NCBI RefSeq assembly: GCF_003287975.1
Contig: NZ_QMKQ01000036.1
Coordinates: 1 to 34,497 of the forward strand
Direction of reading: 5' to 3'
Length of the DNA: 34,497 bases
Source: Arthrobacter sp. AQ5-05
GTDB taxonomy: Bacteria > Actinomycetota > Actinomycetes > Actinomycetales > Micrococcaceae
A program made the translations under genes and the position numbers. Under the pieces are notes generated by a model, which was not told the DNA's origin, did not search any database, and saw only the letters and a list, made by a program, of their open reading frames with translations. Shown here piece after piece: positions 16,997 to 24,970 of the stretch (within the stretch, counting starts at the first letter, position 1; every line of letters begins with the position of its first letter).

Positions 16997-17938
16997 TCAG
17001 CCCCGCGGTCGCTCCACGAGGTTTTCGCCAAGCTCACCCTGGGCCCACGCGACCATCTGCCGTTTGAGCAACGCGGTCATCCGCGGCAGGAAGGCCTCGG
17101 TGTTCCCGCCGTTGTGCGGAACGATCAGCGCATTGGGCAACTGCCAGATCGGGTGGTCGGCCGGAAGCGGCTCGGGGTCAAAGACATCCGACGCGCAGCG
17201 CAGCCGTCCGGTCTTGAGCTCGGCAACCAGCGCATCGGTGTCCACGACCGGGCCACGGGCGACATTCACGATGACCGCATCATCGGGCAGTGCGGCCAGC
17301 AGCTCGGCGTCGACCAGGTGGTGGGTGCCGGCATTGTGCGGGACGATCAGGATCAGCACCTCGATGTCCTTGGCGTGATCCAGCAGGTTGTCGACCGCGA
17401 GGATTTCCCCGTGCTCATCGGTGCGGGCGCGCGTGCCGAAGCGGCTCAGCTCGACCTCGAAGGGATCAAGCCGCTTGCGGATCTCCTCGCCGATTCCCCC
17501 GACGCCCACGATGGCGACCTTGCGGTCGGCCAGGCCGGGCCAGCGGGTCGGGTTCCAGTGGCTGGCCGCCTGGTCGCGGACCGACTCCCCGAGGCCGCGC
17601 AACGAGGCGATGGCAAGGCCCACGGCCAGCTCGGCCGTCGAGGCCGCGTGCACGCCGGCCGCGGTGGCCACGGAAACGCCGGGACCGGCCAGGTCGTGCA
17701 CGCCGTCATATCCGGTGGTCTGCGTCTGGACCAGCTTCAGGTTCCTGGCCCGCCTGATTCCCTGCAGCATCGAGAAGTTCGCCATGTATGGAAACACCGC
17801 AACGTCGATCTCGTCCAGCTCCACACCCACCGGATCCCCTTCGATGTCCCAGATGCCGGCCACGAGGCCTTCGGGCAACGGGCCAACGGCCTCGAGCAGT
17901 TGGGTGCTGGGAAAGGTCACAACGCGAATCGGCTTCAT
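16997..17938 (-). CDS. D-isomer-specific 2-hydroxyacid dehydrogenase
   Basis: 313 residues; reduces a 2-oxo acid or oxidises a D-2-hydroxy acid with NAD(P)H in the cytosol. Substrate not determinable. Motifs: nucleotide loop GVGGIG (145-150), the substrate Arg in NVARGP (R228), the acidic partner in DVFDPEP (E256) and the catalytic His in VPHNGG (H275). The length matches family members such as phosphoglycerate/phosphite dehydrogenase-like enzymes. I chose ATG 17938 (MKPIRVVTFPS) where similarity starts; the frame is open to 18118. A TTGGGT-18-TACGCT promoter ends 6 nt before the ATG, so the mRNA is probably leaderless. Confidence 0.88.
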   Translation of the reverse strand: MKPIRVVTFPSTQLLEAVGPLPEGLVAGIWDIEGDPVGVELDEIDVAVFPYMANFSMLQGIRRARNLKLVQTQTTGYDGVHDLAGPGVSVATAAGVHAASTAELAVGLAIASLRGLGESVRDQAASHWNPTRWPGLADRKVAIVGVGGIGEEIRKRLDPFEVELSRFGTRARTDEHGEILAVDNLLDHAKDIEVLILIVPHNAGTHHLVDAELLAALPDDAVIVNVARGPVVDTDALVAELKTGRLRCASDVFDPEPLPADHPIWQLPNALIVPHNGGNTEAFLPRMTALLKRQMVAWAQGELGENLVERPRG

Positions 17939-17944
17939 GCCCCC

Positions 17945-17974
17945 AGCGTAGGTCGCCGTAATGGGCCGACCCAA
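17945..17974 (-). promoter_or_regulatory. Candidate leaderless promoter of the dehydrogenase
   Basis: TTGGGT (17969-17974) and TACGCT (17945-17950) on the minus strand, 18 bp apart, with only 6 nt to the ATG. Confidence 0.45.
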
Positions 17975-18083
17975 GGACGAAACGCTGCATGGACATAAAT
18001 GCGTGCGCATATGACGCGGCACCGCCGCCGGCATCCGGAACCTTGCAACGACCCAACTCAAGACGATATTTGTGACGTCAATC

Positions 18084-18129
18084 GCAAACCATCGTTTCGG
18101 TTTGCATTCGGCCGGCAAGCTGGTAGAGT
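18084..18129 (+). promoter_or_regulatory. tRNA-Lys promoter with an overlapping inverted repeat
   Basis: TTGCAT (18102-18107) and TAGAGT (18124-18129), 16 bp apart, lie about 50 bp before the first tRNA-Lys. GCAAACC (18084-18090) and GGTTTGC (18099-18105) form a perfect 7-bp inverted repeat with an 8-nt spacer, overlapping the -35 box; it could be an operator. Confidence 0.45.
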
Positions 18130-18181
18130 TTCATGTCGTTGCAGAGCGCGGGAGCCACGAACTCCCAGCGAAACAACAGCC

Positions 18182-18254
18182 GCACCTCTAGCTCAATTGG
18201 CAGAGCAATTGACTCTTAATCAATGGGTTTCGGGTTCAAGTCCCGAGGGGTGCA
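18182..18254 (+). tRNA. tRNA-Lys (anticodon CTT), copy 1
   Basis: 73 nt folding as a cloverleaf: acceptor GCACCTC/GGGGTGC, D arm GCTC/GAGC, anticodon stem ATTGA/TCAAT around loop CTCTTAA (anticodon CTT), T arm CGGG-TTCAAGT-CCCG, discriminator A. The 3' CCA is not encoded. Identical in all 73 bases to 22848-22920. Confidence 0.97.
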
Positions 18255-18260
18255 CAGTCA

Positions 18261-18296
18261 AGAAGGCCCGGTTTGCCAAAGCGAACCGGGCCTTCT
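18261..18296 (+). terminator. Terminator after tRNA-Lys copy 1
   Basis: A perfect 13-bp stem, AGAAGGCCCGGTT (18261-18273) with AACCGGGCCTTCT (18284-18296), followed by GCTTT. Confidence 0.85.
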
Positions 18297-19781
18297 GCTT
18301 TCCCCGGAACCCGCACGAGGCATCCGCGGCACGCTCGTTGAACGCGTCCGCCGGACCGACCGAGTGAGAAATTGGTCCAGAATTCAGTGGACCGGCGAGA
18401 AACCAGTCGCGGAACCTCGGCTGTTTGGGACGATGCCCCGAATGACGCTTCGAGAACGGTCCTGCGACAGGGCCCCAGCGAAGGTCAAGTAGTCCGACGG
18501 CCAGGCAGCGCCACTGGTATTGACGGTCGGCCATTCCACCCGGCATGTAAACCTAGGTGATTCTGCTGCTGCGTTCGAACGGGGTCACCGAACTGGTTGA
18601 TGTGTGGCCATTTCCGCGCCTGTGGAAGTCCCCGCGATGGAACCAGCCGGCGGCTCGAGAGGCTCGGCCCGGCCGGCACGGATTCCCTCAGCGGTGGATG
18701 GCTGGTCAGGGCCTTCGGTGGCCAGTCCGTTTGCTTGGCCCGCCGGTTCGCTCGCTTCCGGGCGCTCGGAACCCGTGGGCCTCGCCAACAACCCGGTGCC
18801 GGCAATCTTGCGCGGTGAAGCGGTCCCGTGGCGCTGCTGCCGGCGAATGCCCACCGGCTCCCTGGTTGCCGCTGAGGTCTACGTCCCGGTCACCAGCTCG
18901 CCCACCTCGATCCGATGGCGGAACCGACGACCCTCGCCAAGATGCACGACGGGACGATCAGCCATCCCGCATCCGACGAAGGAAGTGAATGGATCTGGCG
19001 GAGGAACTCCGCGCAATGTATCAATCCCTGCGGATGCCATGACAGGCTGCGGCAGGATTGGAAGGTTGACGGGCCTGGGTGCGCACGCTGGTCCGGTCGC
19101 CTTGTTGCACGGCTCGACGACGGCGTGCCGTGGCGGCGGGTCTTGCCTTCCGATGGAACTCCGGCAACGTGCGACGACTGAGGCGCGGGAGTTGCCCGGG
19201 GCCAAAGGCAATCCGTTGCGTGCGGATCGCATCGACACTGAGAAGATTCGCGTCGATGAAACTCCCGGGGATAATTAGCCGCAGGAGCGAAGCGGTTCCG
19301 ACGGCGCTTCCGATCCTGCGGCAGGACTGCAAGCGGTTCGGGATTCGGCCTCTCGCGTTGGTGCATACCGCGTTTCCACGGTTGCGGCCTCGACATCAAT
19401 CCCGAACCCGTTGCAACGCCCCTGCTCCCGGCACCGTATCGAAGCCATCCGTGCAGGCCGCTGCAGATCCCCAAACCCGCAACGGCCCACAGCCCCCTCA
19501 ACTTCACCTTCGCGCTTCATGCTGGTGGCCTCCCACCAGCGTGCGGCGGCAACCCTGCGCGTCCCCAAGGATGCAGGGCCGATGATAGAACGCCTCACAC
19601 GGAGGGCTCGCGCCCTGCTGGTGGCCTCGGCCGTCGAGCGGCCTCGTCCAGGGTTTCCCCTTGAGGACCTGCCGGTGATAATTGCTGTCTGTTGCCCGGA
19701 CGGAGCCCGAGAGCTGCTCTGGTGCATCCGGCTCGACTCGGGCTCCAGGACACCGTTCCGGGCCTCTACAGCACCATTTGG
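18297..19781. other. About 1.5 kb with no recognisable gene
   Basis: Several frames are open on both strands, but none gives a sequence with domain-like composition; they are rich in Arg, Pro and Ser with no consistent codon bias, as in shadow frames or decayed DNA. Ribosome sites are not found at their starts. I see no integrase, IS end or RNA gene. One hairpin, GGTCCA/TGGACC, occurs near 18375-18396. This could be a decayed gene or a foreign segment. Confidence 0.5.
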
Positions 19782-22358
19782 CTACGGCATCTTGCCGGCA
19801 AGGATTCTCTTGGCGGCGGTCCCGCGATTCCCGGAGCAGTTTTTGGTGTAGCCGGCGTTTCGGATGTCCCCACCCATGGTCTTGGCCATGCAGTCAGCCA
19901 CCTGCTCTGAGCCGCCGCCATTGTTCCGGCCGTATATCTTGTTCAGCCGGGCCTCCATTTTGTCCATGCCGTTTTCCCCGTGCAGCTTGACCGCGAGTTT
20001 GTATGTCCGGATGTGGGCGCATTCGTGCAGGGCCACGAATTTCATGCCGCCGCCCTTGGAATAGTTCGGGGACATTTCAATGCGGTAGGACGGGTACCAA
20101 GCGGTGCTGGTGTAGTTGAGCTGTCCCCCGAACCTCTTCGGCGCGTAGACCACGACTTGGTTCGGGCAGTAACGCTTCATGTAGTCATGGGCGGTCTTGA
20201 TGTACCCCTTGTAGTGTTTCGGGTTCATGTGCTTGATCTTCGTGGACGGGCTGGTCCAGGGCTTTTCATAGGCAGTCTCGGATACCCGAACCCGGTACTT
20301 GACGGAGACGGTTGCAGCTTCCTTCGGGGTCGTGAATCGGCCGGTGGCATCGCCGTACTTGCCCTTTTTCAGGGTCACCTTCTGCACGTTCTTCCACTTG
20401 CCGCCGCGGTATTGCTGGAGGTAGGCGGTCCTTGCGGAGAGGACGTAGCTGAGTTGCACCGAATCCGAACGCCGATCGCCGGAGGCAATGTTCCCCTCGG
20501 CATCCTGGAACAGGTTCCCCCATCCACCCAGGTAGCCCTTCGTGGTCTTCCTCGTGTATTTCGCGGTCGTTGCCTTGGATGTTGCCTGGATTTTTCCGGC
20601 TCGAGTGACTATCGCGCGCAGGGCAACGGTTCCTTCCTTCGGAAGGGTGAAGCTGGCGCTGGCGGAGTATCCCTCGGTGGCAATCTTGCGCGTCCATACC
20701 TGCTTCCAGGTCTTGCCCTTCAGAGCCTGGACGGACAGAACGCCGCCCTTGGGCAGATCGCCTTGAATTTTCAACGTCTTCTTGGGGTTGTGCTGCTGCC
20801 CGCTGGCATGAATGCTGACGAAGGGTTTCGATGGCCCCTTTCCGGCGACGGCGCGGTACCCCACCGCGGACGAGTAGGCGGTTCCCTGGCCGGGCTTGGC
20901 GCCTTCGGCCCGAAGTTCAATGTTCGCGGCCTTGGCTAGCTTGAAGGGGATGCGCAGCGTGTAGTTGCTGGCAGTGGCGGGCTTCGACGCCTTCCACAAC
21001 GTCACGTCCTTGCCGGCGATTTGCATAAGCTTGACGGTCAATCCGCGCCCGTCGGACACCTTGACGAAAGCCACGTTGATCTTCTTGTCGGGGATGACGA
21101 GCTGGAGTTTAGGTTTGGTTGGTGCATGATAGGCGAGCTTCAGGATCGGCGATGTGTGTTTCACGCTAGTGCCGGACAGGATGACGGCTCGGAAAGAATG
21201 GGTCCCGTTGCCGGTGAGTTTGTAGTCCAGTTCCACGGATTCCGCGAAGTGGTCGCCGAACCTCTCCCCGGATCCAACCTTTGTCCAGGTCTTGCCGACG
21301 AGCCGCTGAAGGACCGGGGCCTGCCCCAGCAGGCCCGACCCAACCACGGTGAAGCTGGCTTGGTTCTCCCACATCTGGCGGGGAGCTGACGAGAGCTTCA
21401 GGGTTGGCATCGGAATCGAAGAGAGGACGACGACGGTGTTGGAAACCGTCGCGACCTTGCTACCTGAAAGAGCCACCACACGGTAGGAGAACTTTCCTGG
21501 AGCGGTCACATCGTGGCTCAATTCGTCTTGGGCATCAAAGGGGTCGTCGAATGCTCCGGATGTCGCCACCGTTTTCCATGCCGTGCCCTGGAGCACCTGA
21601 AGGCTGACGCTCTTCCCCGCCAGTCCTCGACCCTGGACATTAAAGCTTGCAAAAGTGTCCCACTGGGTCGGCTGCTGCACCGTCAATTTGAGGCTGGGCA
21701 TCGGGATCGACGAGGTGACCGTCACGATGTTTGAGACCGACTTGGCAGTTGTGCCCTGAAAGGCAACTGCGCGGTAAGAGAACTTTCCTGAAGAAGTCAG
21801 CTCGTCCTCGAGGTCGATTTCCTCGTCAAAGTGGCCGTAGAACTGTTCACTCGTGCCGACGGTCGCCCACGTGGACCCGCGCAGCACCTGAAGCCGAACC
21901 TGATGTCCTTCCAACCCGTTGCCGAGCACGTTGAACGAAACAAATGTTGCGCCGAGGCCCGGAGCAGTGGCGGTCAGCTTCAAATGTGGCGTAGGAATCG
22001 GCGATGCGACAGTGATTGCCCTTGAGACAGTCGTCCCGGAGCTGAGGGCCGCCCGGAAGGTCTTGGAGCCGGAATCGGTGAATACATGATCGAACACGAT
22101 TTCTTCACCATCGAAATCCACCGTCCAATCAGAACTCTGAACCGTTTTCCACGTTGCGCCCGACTGCATCTGCAGGATGATCTTCTTGCCGATTACCCCT
22201 TTTGCCGTGGCCGTCATTTGCACCCAGCTGTCGCCGGGCGAAGCCGACTGGGCACTCAGGCTCAACGCCCCCGTCACGGCGGCGGCAGGTCCGCCGGCGG
22301 CAAGAACCCCTGCCAAAGCGACGATCATCGCCATCAATATTGCGGTCATTTTTCTCAA
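19782..22358 (-). CDS. Large secreted protein: Ig-like repeats plus C-terminal HExxH domain
   Basis: 858 residues. A signal peptide (1-27, MRKMTAILMAM...GGPAAA) is followed by four repeats of about 97 residues (30-118, 125-215, 222-312, 319-409) joined by S(S/P)IP(M/T)P linkers and sharing the pattern LQ(x)G-WKTV...FD...G-FSYRA. Two or three divergent beta-sandwich-like units follow to about 720. The last 120 residues carry HECAH (778-782), a HExxH zinc site, and E818 in SEQVADC as a possible third ligand, with several Cys that could pair. This suggests a secreted zinc peptidase displayed on an adhesive or wall-binding stalk; no LPXTG anchor. The start is TTG 22358 with GGGGGA 6 nt upstream; ATG 22349 is possible. 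Codon use looks less GC-biased than neighbours. Peptidase role inferred. Confidence 0.75.
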   Translation of the reverse strand: MRKMTAILMAMIVALAGVLAAGGPAAAVTGALSLSAQSASPGDSWVQMTATAKGVIGKKIILQMQSGATWKTVQSSDWTVDFDGEEIVFDHVFTDSGSKTFRAALSSGTTVSRAITVASPIPTPHLKLTATAPGLGATFVSFNVLGNGLEGHQVRLQVLRGSTWATVGTSEQFYGHFDEEIDLEDELTSSGKFSYRAVAFQGTTAKSVSNIVTVTSSIPMPSLKLTVQQPTQWDTFASFNVQGRGLAGKSVSLQVLQGTAWKTVATSGAFDDPFDAQDELSHDVTAPGKFSYRVVALSGSKVATVSNTVVVLSSIPMPTLKLSSAPRQMWENQASFTVVGSGLLGQAPVLQRLVGKTWTKVGSGERFGDHFAESVELDYKLTGNGTHSFRAVILSGTSVKHTSPILKLAYHAPTKPKLQLVIPDKKINVAFVKVSDGRGLTVKLMQIAGKDVTLWKASKPATASNYTLRIPFKLAKAANIELRAEGAKPGQGTAYSSAVGYRAVAGKGPSKPFVSIHASGQQHNPKKTLKIQGDLPKGGVLSVQALKGKTWKQVWTRKIATEGYSASASFTLPKEGTVALRAIVTRAGKIQATSKATTAKYTRKTTKGYLGGWGNLFQDAEGNIASGDRRSDSVQLSYVLSARTAYLQQYRGGKWKNVQKVTLKKGKYGDATGRFTTPKEAATVSVKYRVRVSETAYEKPWTSPSTKIKHMNPKHYKGYIKTAHDYMKRYCPNQVVVYAPKRFGGQLNYTSTAWYPSYRIEMSPNYSKGGGMKFVALHECAHIRTYKLAVKLHGENGMDKMEARLNKIYGRNNGGGSEQVADCMAKTMGGDIRNAGYTKNCSGNRGTAAKRILAGKMP

Positions 22359-22439
22359 GATGATTCCCCCAAGAGGCCGTGGCCCCGAACTGTGCCTGCG
22401 AGTCGGTTGGCCCGCACGAGCGCTCTCCCTATGCCGGCC

Positions 22440-22466
22440 GTCACGAACATTACTACAATTCGTGAC
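22440..22466. promoter_or_regulatory. Inverted repeat upstream of the secreted HExxH gene, likely operator
   Basis: GTCACGAA (22440-22447) and TTCGTGAC (22459-22466) form a perfect 8-bp inverted repeat with an 11-nt spacer, about 80-110 bp before the start of the gene at 22358 and in an AT-richer patch. The arrangement fits a dimeric repressor site; the regulator is unknown. Confidence 0.5.
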
Positions 22467-22499
22467 AGTTTCACCGACTGACTAGTAGCGAGTTATTCA

Positions 22500-22847
22500 C
22501 GGACAATGATGAAGGCCAGAAAAGTGGTGATGGGTGCAAGATTCCGGGGCCCGGGCGAAACATGCGGCCTCGGACCATGCCTGGAAGGCGACTCGTTCGG
22601 GCTGCTCAGTCACGAAAGAGGCCCGAATCGCAAACTGTGCTCACCATCACAAAACCCTTTTCGTCCCCGAAGGAACAAAAGCATCATGTTTCGCACCTGG
22701 AAAGGTGCTGAATTCCGCATGAAATCACGGTATTCAGCATGCCGCGCGCCCATGGAATCACGGATTTTATTTCCACACCACTTTCTGGTTATGATTATCT
22801 GCGTCGCAAGGACGGGCTCCGCATGGGGCGCTGACCGAAGCGACTAA
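22500..22847. other. Gene-free AT-richer spacer before tRNA-Lys copy 2
   Basis: About 350 bp, clearly lower in GC than its surroundings. It holds a stem-loop at 22706-22739 (TGCTGAAT/ATTCAGCA extended by CCG/CGG). TATGAT at 22790-22795 with a poor -35 (TTATTT, 22767-22772) may be the promoter of the tRNA. No gene is supported. Confidence 0.5.
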
Positions 22848-22920
22848 GCACCTCTAGCTCAATTGGCAGAGCAATTGACTCTTAATCAATGGGTTTCGGG
22901 TTCAAGTCCCGAGGGGTGCA
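22848..22920 (+). tRNA. tRNA-Lys (anticodon CTT), copy 2
   Basis: All 73 bases are identical to copy 1, with the same cloverleaf and CTT anticodon and no encoded CCA. It is followed by a different terminator from copy 1. Confidence 0.97.
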
Positions 22921-22926
22921 CGGTGA

Positions 22927-22962
22927 GAAAGACCCGATCTGTTCCGACAGGTCGGGCCTTTC
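22927..22962 (+). terminator. Terminator after tRNA-Lys copy 2
   Basis: GAAAG-CCCGA-CTGT pairs with ACAG-TCGGG-CTTTC across two single mismatches, followed by GTTTTCCC. Confidence 0.75.
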
Positions 22963-23015
22963 GTTTTCCCGCTGACGTCGCCCGAACCGCTGGAGCCCGC
23001 TGATAGGCCTCGGTC

Positions 23016-24521
23016 ATGGACGAAGAGCTGGCATCCTTCCTTCGCGGTTTTTCCAGGCTCACGACCCTGGCCTCCGAGATCATCGGCCGCACCCCGCTGT
23101 TGCCGACCGTCGCAGCGCACCTCGGCACGGAACCCGGACGGCTGCCCGTGGTGGTCGAACCCTTTCCCGCCCACCGGCTCGCCGACGCCTCCGGGATCCT
23201 GGATGGCCTGGCTGGGGCCGACCCCGGCGCAAGGATCCACGGCCTGGCCGGCCAGCAGCGCCACCACCTGGATCTCTCGGACCTCGTGGCCGGCAACGGC
23301 ATGCATGCCGGGTGGCTCGGTGAACCGGACGATGAAACCGTTTCGGTCGGCCCGGCCGAGGAACGCCGAATAGTCCCCTTCGGCTTCTTCCCCTTCACCC
23401 GCGCCGGCAATCCCCTGGTGGTGCTGATGCGGCCAGTCAATCCCCAGTACGGGCGCCTACTCGCCACCATGGAAGTGCTTGGCACCAGCCCGGATGCCGT
23501 GGATGGGTTCATCAGGGATTTCAAGACGAGCCTGCGCGAAAACAGCATTCTCCGCGGCCGCGTCATTTCCTTCACCGCCAACGACTACTCCTCCTCCGCC
23601 GCGGGGATCACCTTCCACCGCCGCGCAAACGTGGCGGCCGGCGACGTGGTGCTGCCACCGGGGACGCTTGAGCGGATCGAGGCACAGGTCTTGGGCGTCG
23701 GTGAGCACCGCGAAAAGCTCCTGGCGCACGGAGCCCACCTGAAGCGCGGTGTGCTGCTCTACGGCCCTCCGGGCACCGGCAAGACACACACGGTGCGCTA
23801 CCTGGCCTCGGCCGCGGCCGGGCACACCGTCATCCTGCTTTCGGGAAACACCCTTGCCTTCGTCAGCGAGGCCGCGCGCATGGCGCGCGCGCCACAGCCG
23901 ACGATCGTGGTACTCGAGGACTGCGACCTCGTTGCCGAGGACAGGAGCTTTGGCCATGGGCCCCAGCCTCTGCTCTTCGAGGTGCTCGATGCCATGGACG
24001 TCTTGGACACCGATGCGGATGTGGCGTTACTGCTCACCACCAACCGCGTGGAACTGCTCGAGGAGGCCCTGGTGCAGCGGCCGGGACGCGTCGACCTTGC
24101 CGTCGCACTGCCGCGTCCCGACACGGCGGCCCGGCGCGCGCTGCTGGAGCTCTACGGGCGCCGGCTCAACCCCTCTGCGCGGACCATTGGGTCCATCGCC
24201 AAGCAGATCGACGGGACCACCGCCTCATTTGCCAGGGAGCTGACCCGGCGGGCCATCCTGCTTGCGGCCCTGGTCGGCGAGGAGCCGGGAGATGCACATT
24301 TGTCGGCGGCGGCCACCGAGCACGTCGGATGCCGCGTCGCTGACCCGCAGCCTGCCGGGAGGCGCCGGGGAGAACGTCTCGAACCAGGAAGGGGAATCGG
24401 CCCACGGGCACTTCGGCTTCGAGCCCGGGATCGCCCCGGAAGTGCCCGGATCCATGGGCTGGTCATGAAACCCTTGAATCTCCAAGCGCCTCGGCAGAAC
24501 CGCAGTCGCCCGTCGGCCTAG
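23016..24521 (+). CDS. AAA-family ATPase, C-terminal tail frameshifted
   Basis: Read directly, 501 residues. The N-terminal 200 residues form an unrecognised substrate region. The AAA core has Walker A GPPGTGKT (250-257), Walker B TIVVLEDCDLV (296-306, acidic pair ED), sensor 1 LLLTTNRVELL and the arginine-finger-like QRPGRVD. It probably remodels proteins or complexes using ATP; the substrate is unknown. After about residue 430 (HLSAAATEH) the frame turns Arg/Pro-rich and implausible, whereas the next frame reads DAASLTRSLPGGAGENVSNQ...HFGFEPG and stops at 24468, a typical acidic/Gly tail. A small indel near 24315-24330 is therefore likely; the ATPase core is not affected. The start at ATG 23016 lacks a strong ribosome site. 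Confidence 0.8.
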   Translation: MDEELASFLRGFSRLTTLASEIIGRTPLLPTVAAHLGTEPGRLPVVVEPFPAHRLADASGILDGLAGADPGARIHGLAGQQRHHLDLSDLVAGNGMHAGWLGEPDDETVSVGPAEERRIVPFGFFPFTRAGNPLVVLMRPVNPQYGRLLATMEVLGTSPDAVDGFIRDFKTSLRENSILRGRVISFTANDYSSSAAGITFHRRANVAAGDVVLPPGTLERIEAQVLGVGEHREKLLAHGAHLKRGVLLYGPPGTGKTHTVRYLASAAAGHTVILLSGNTLAFVSEAARMARAPQPTIVVLEDCDLVAEDRSFGHGPQPLLFEVLDAMDVLDTDADVALLLTTNRVELLEEALVQRPGRVDLAVALPRPDTAARRALLELYGRRLNPSARTIGSIAKQIDGTTASFARELTRRAILLAALVGEEPGDAHLSAAATEHVGCRVADPQPAGRRRGERLEPGRGIGPRALRLRARDRPGSARIHGLVMKPLNLQAPRQNRSRPSA

Positions 24522-24525
24522 TCCG

Positions 24526-24729
24526 TCACCGGCCGTCGTTGCGGATGGCCGCACGCGTCCGTGCGGAGCGCGAGCCCACCCGATTGGTCGAGCCGGTGCG
24601 ATGGATGCGGGAGAGCTGGTCCTCGTGTGTCCCGGCGGCACCCGATGCCGCGAACGCCACGCGCTGGGCAACGAGCGCCTTGGGCAGGGCGAAGCCCGCG
24701 GACGAAGCGGAAGATTTGTTCTTGGACAT
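24526..24729 (-). CDS. Small basic protein of unknown function (67 aa)
   Basis: Sequence begins MSKNKSSASSAGFALPKALV and ends in an Arg-rich tail. No domain is recognised, and it is too short for confident assignment. ATG 24729 is preferred; an in-frame GTG lies at 24744 with GAAG just before it. The codon pattern is reasonably GC-biased. An inverted repeat just upstream (24750-24769) supports a real regulated gene. It is convergent with the AAA ATPase. Confidence 0.5.
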   Translation of the reverse strand: MSKNKSSASSAGFALPKALVAQRVAFAASGAAGTHEDQLSRIHRTGSTNRVGSRSARTRAAIRNDGR

Positions 24730-24749
24730 GAAACCGGCCCTCACTTCAA

Positions 24750-24769
24750 TGATTGATGTCTCTCAATCA
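24750..24769. promoter_or_regulatory. Inverted repeat upstream of the 67-aa gene
   Basis: TGATTGA (24750-24756) and TCAATCA (24763-24769) with a 6-nt spacer, in an AT-rich patch about 25-40 bp before the start at 24729. Probable operator; regulator not identifiable. Confidence 0.45.
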
Positions 24770-24970
24770 CTAATGTTAGGGCCTTGATCCCCAAACACCA
24801 ACGATTGGCCTACCGCCGCCGCCGGAGCCCCTGGACCCTGCCTTACTGCCACGGACCTGAACCACCGGCATGCTGCCGGCAGTCAGCCACGGGCTTGCCG
24901 CTCCCCATTCGAGATAGGCTCATTGGTAGAACCCGTCGCCACCCCAAGACCCTAGGGAGCACCCACACCG

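Larger units (their letters stand above)
18182..22920. repeat. Segment bounded by a direct repeat of tRNA-Lys(CTT)
   Basis: Two identical 73-base tRNA-Lys genes in the same direction (18182-18254 and 22848-22920) enclose about 4.6 kb. Identity is limited to the tRNA plus one following C; upstream and downstream flanks differ and each copy has its own terminator. Homologous recombination between the copies would remove 4666 bp and leave one intact tRNA. Confidence 0.85.

Noticed and set aside
18604-19278. 224-codon frame in the region between the tRNA-Lys genes
   Set aside because: No ribosome site, no consistent codon bias and no domain-like pattern; overlapped by equally long frames on the other strand.
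24750-24769. HspR (HAIR) operator
   Set aside because: Only the TTGA/TCAA core matches and the spacing differs from the HAIR consensus.
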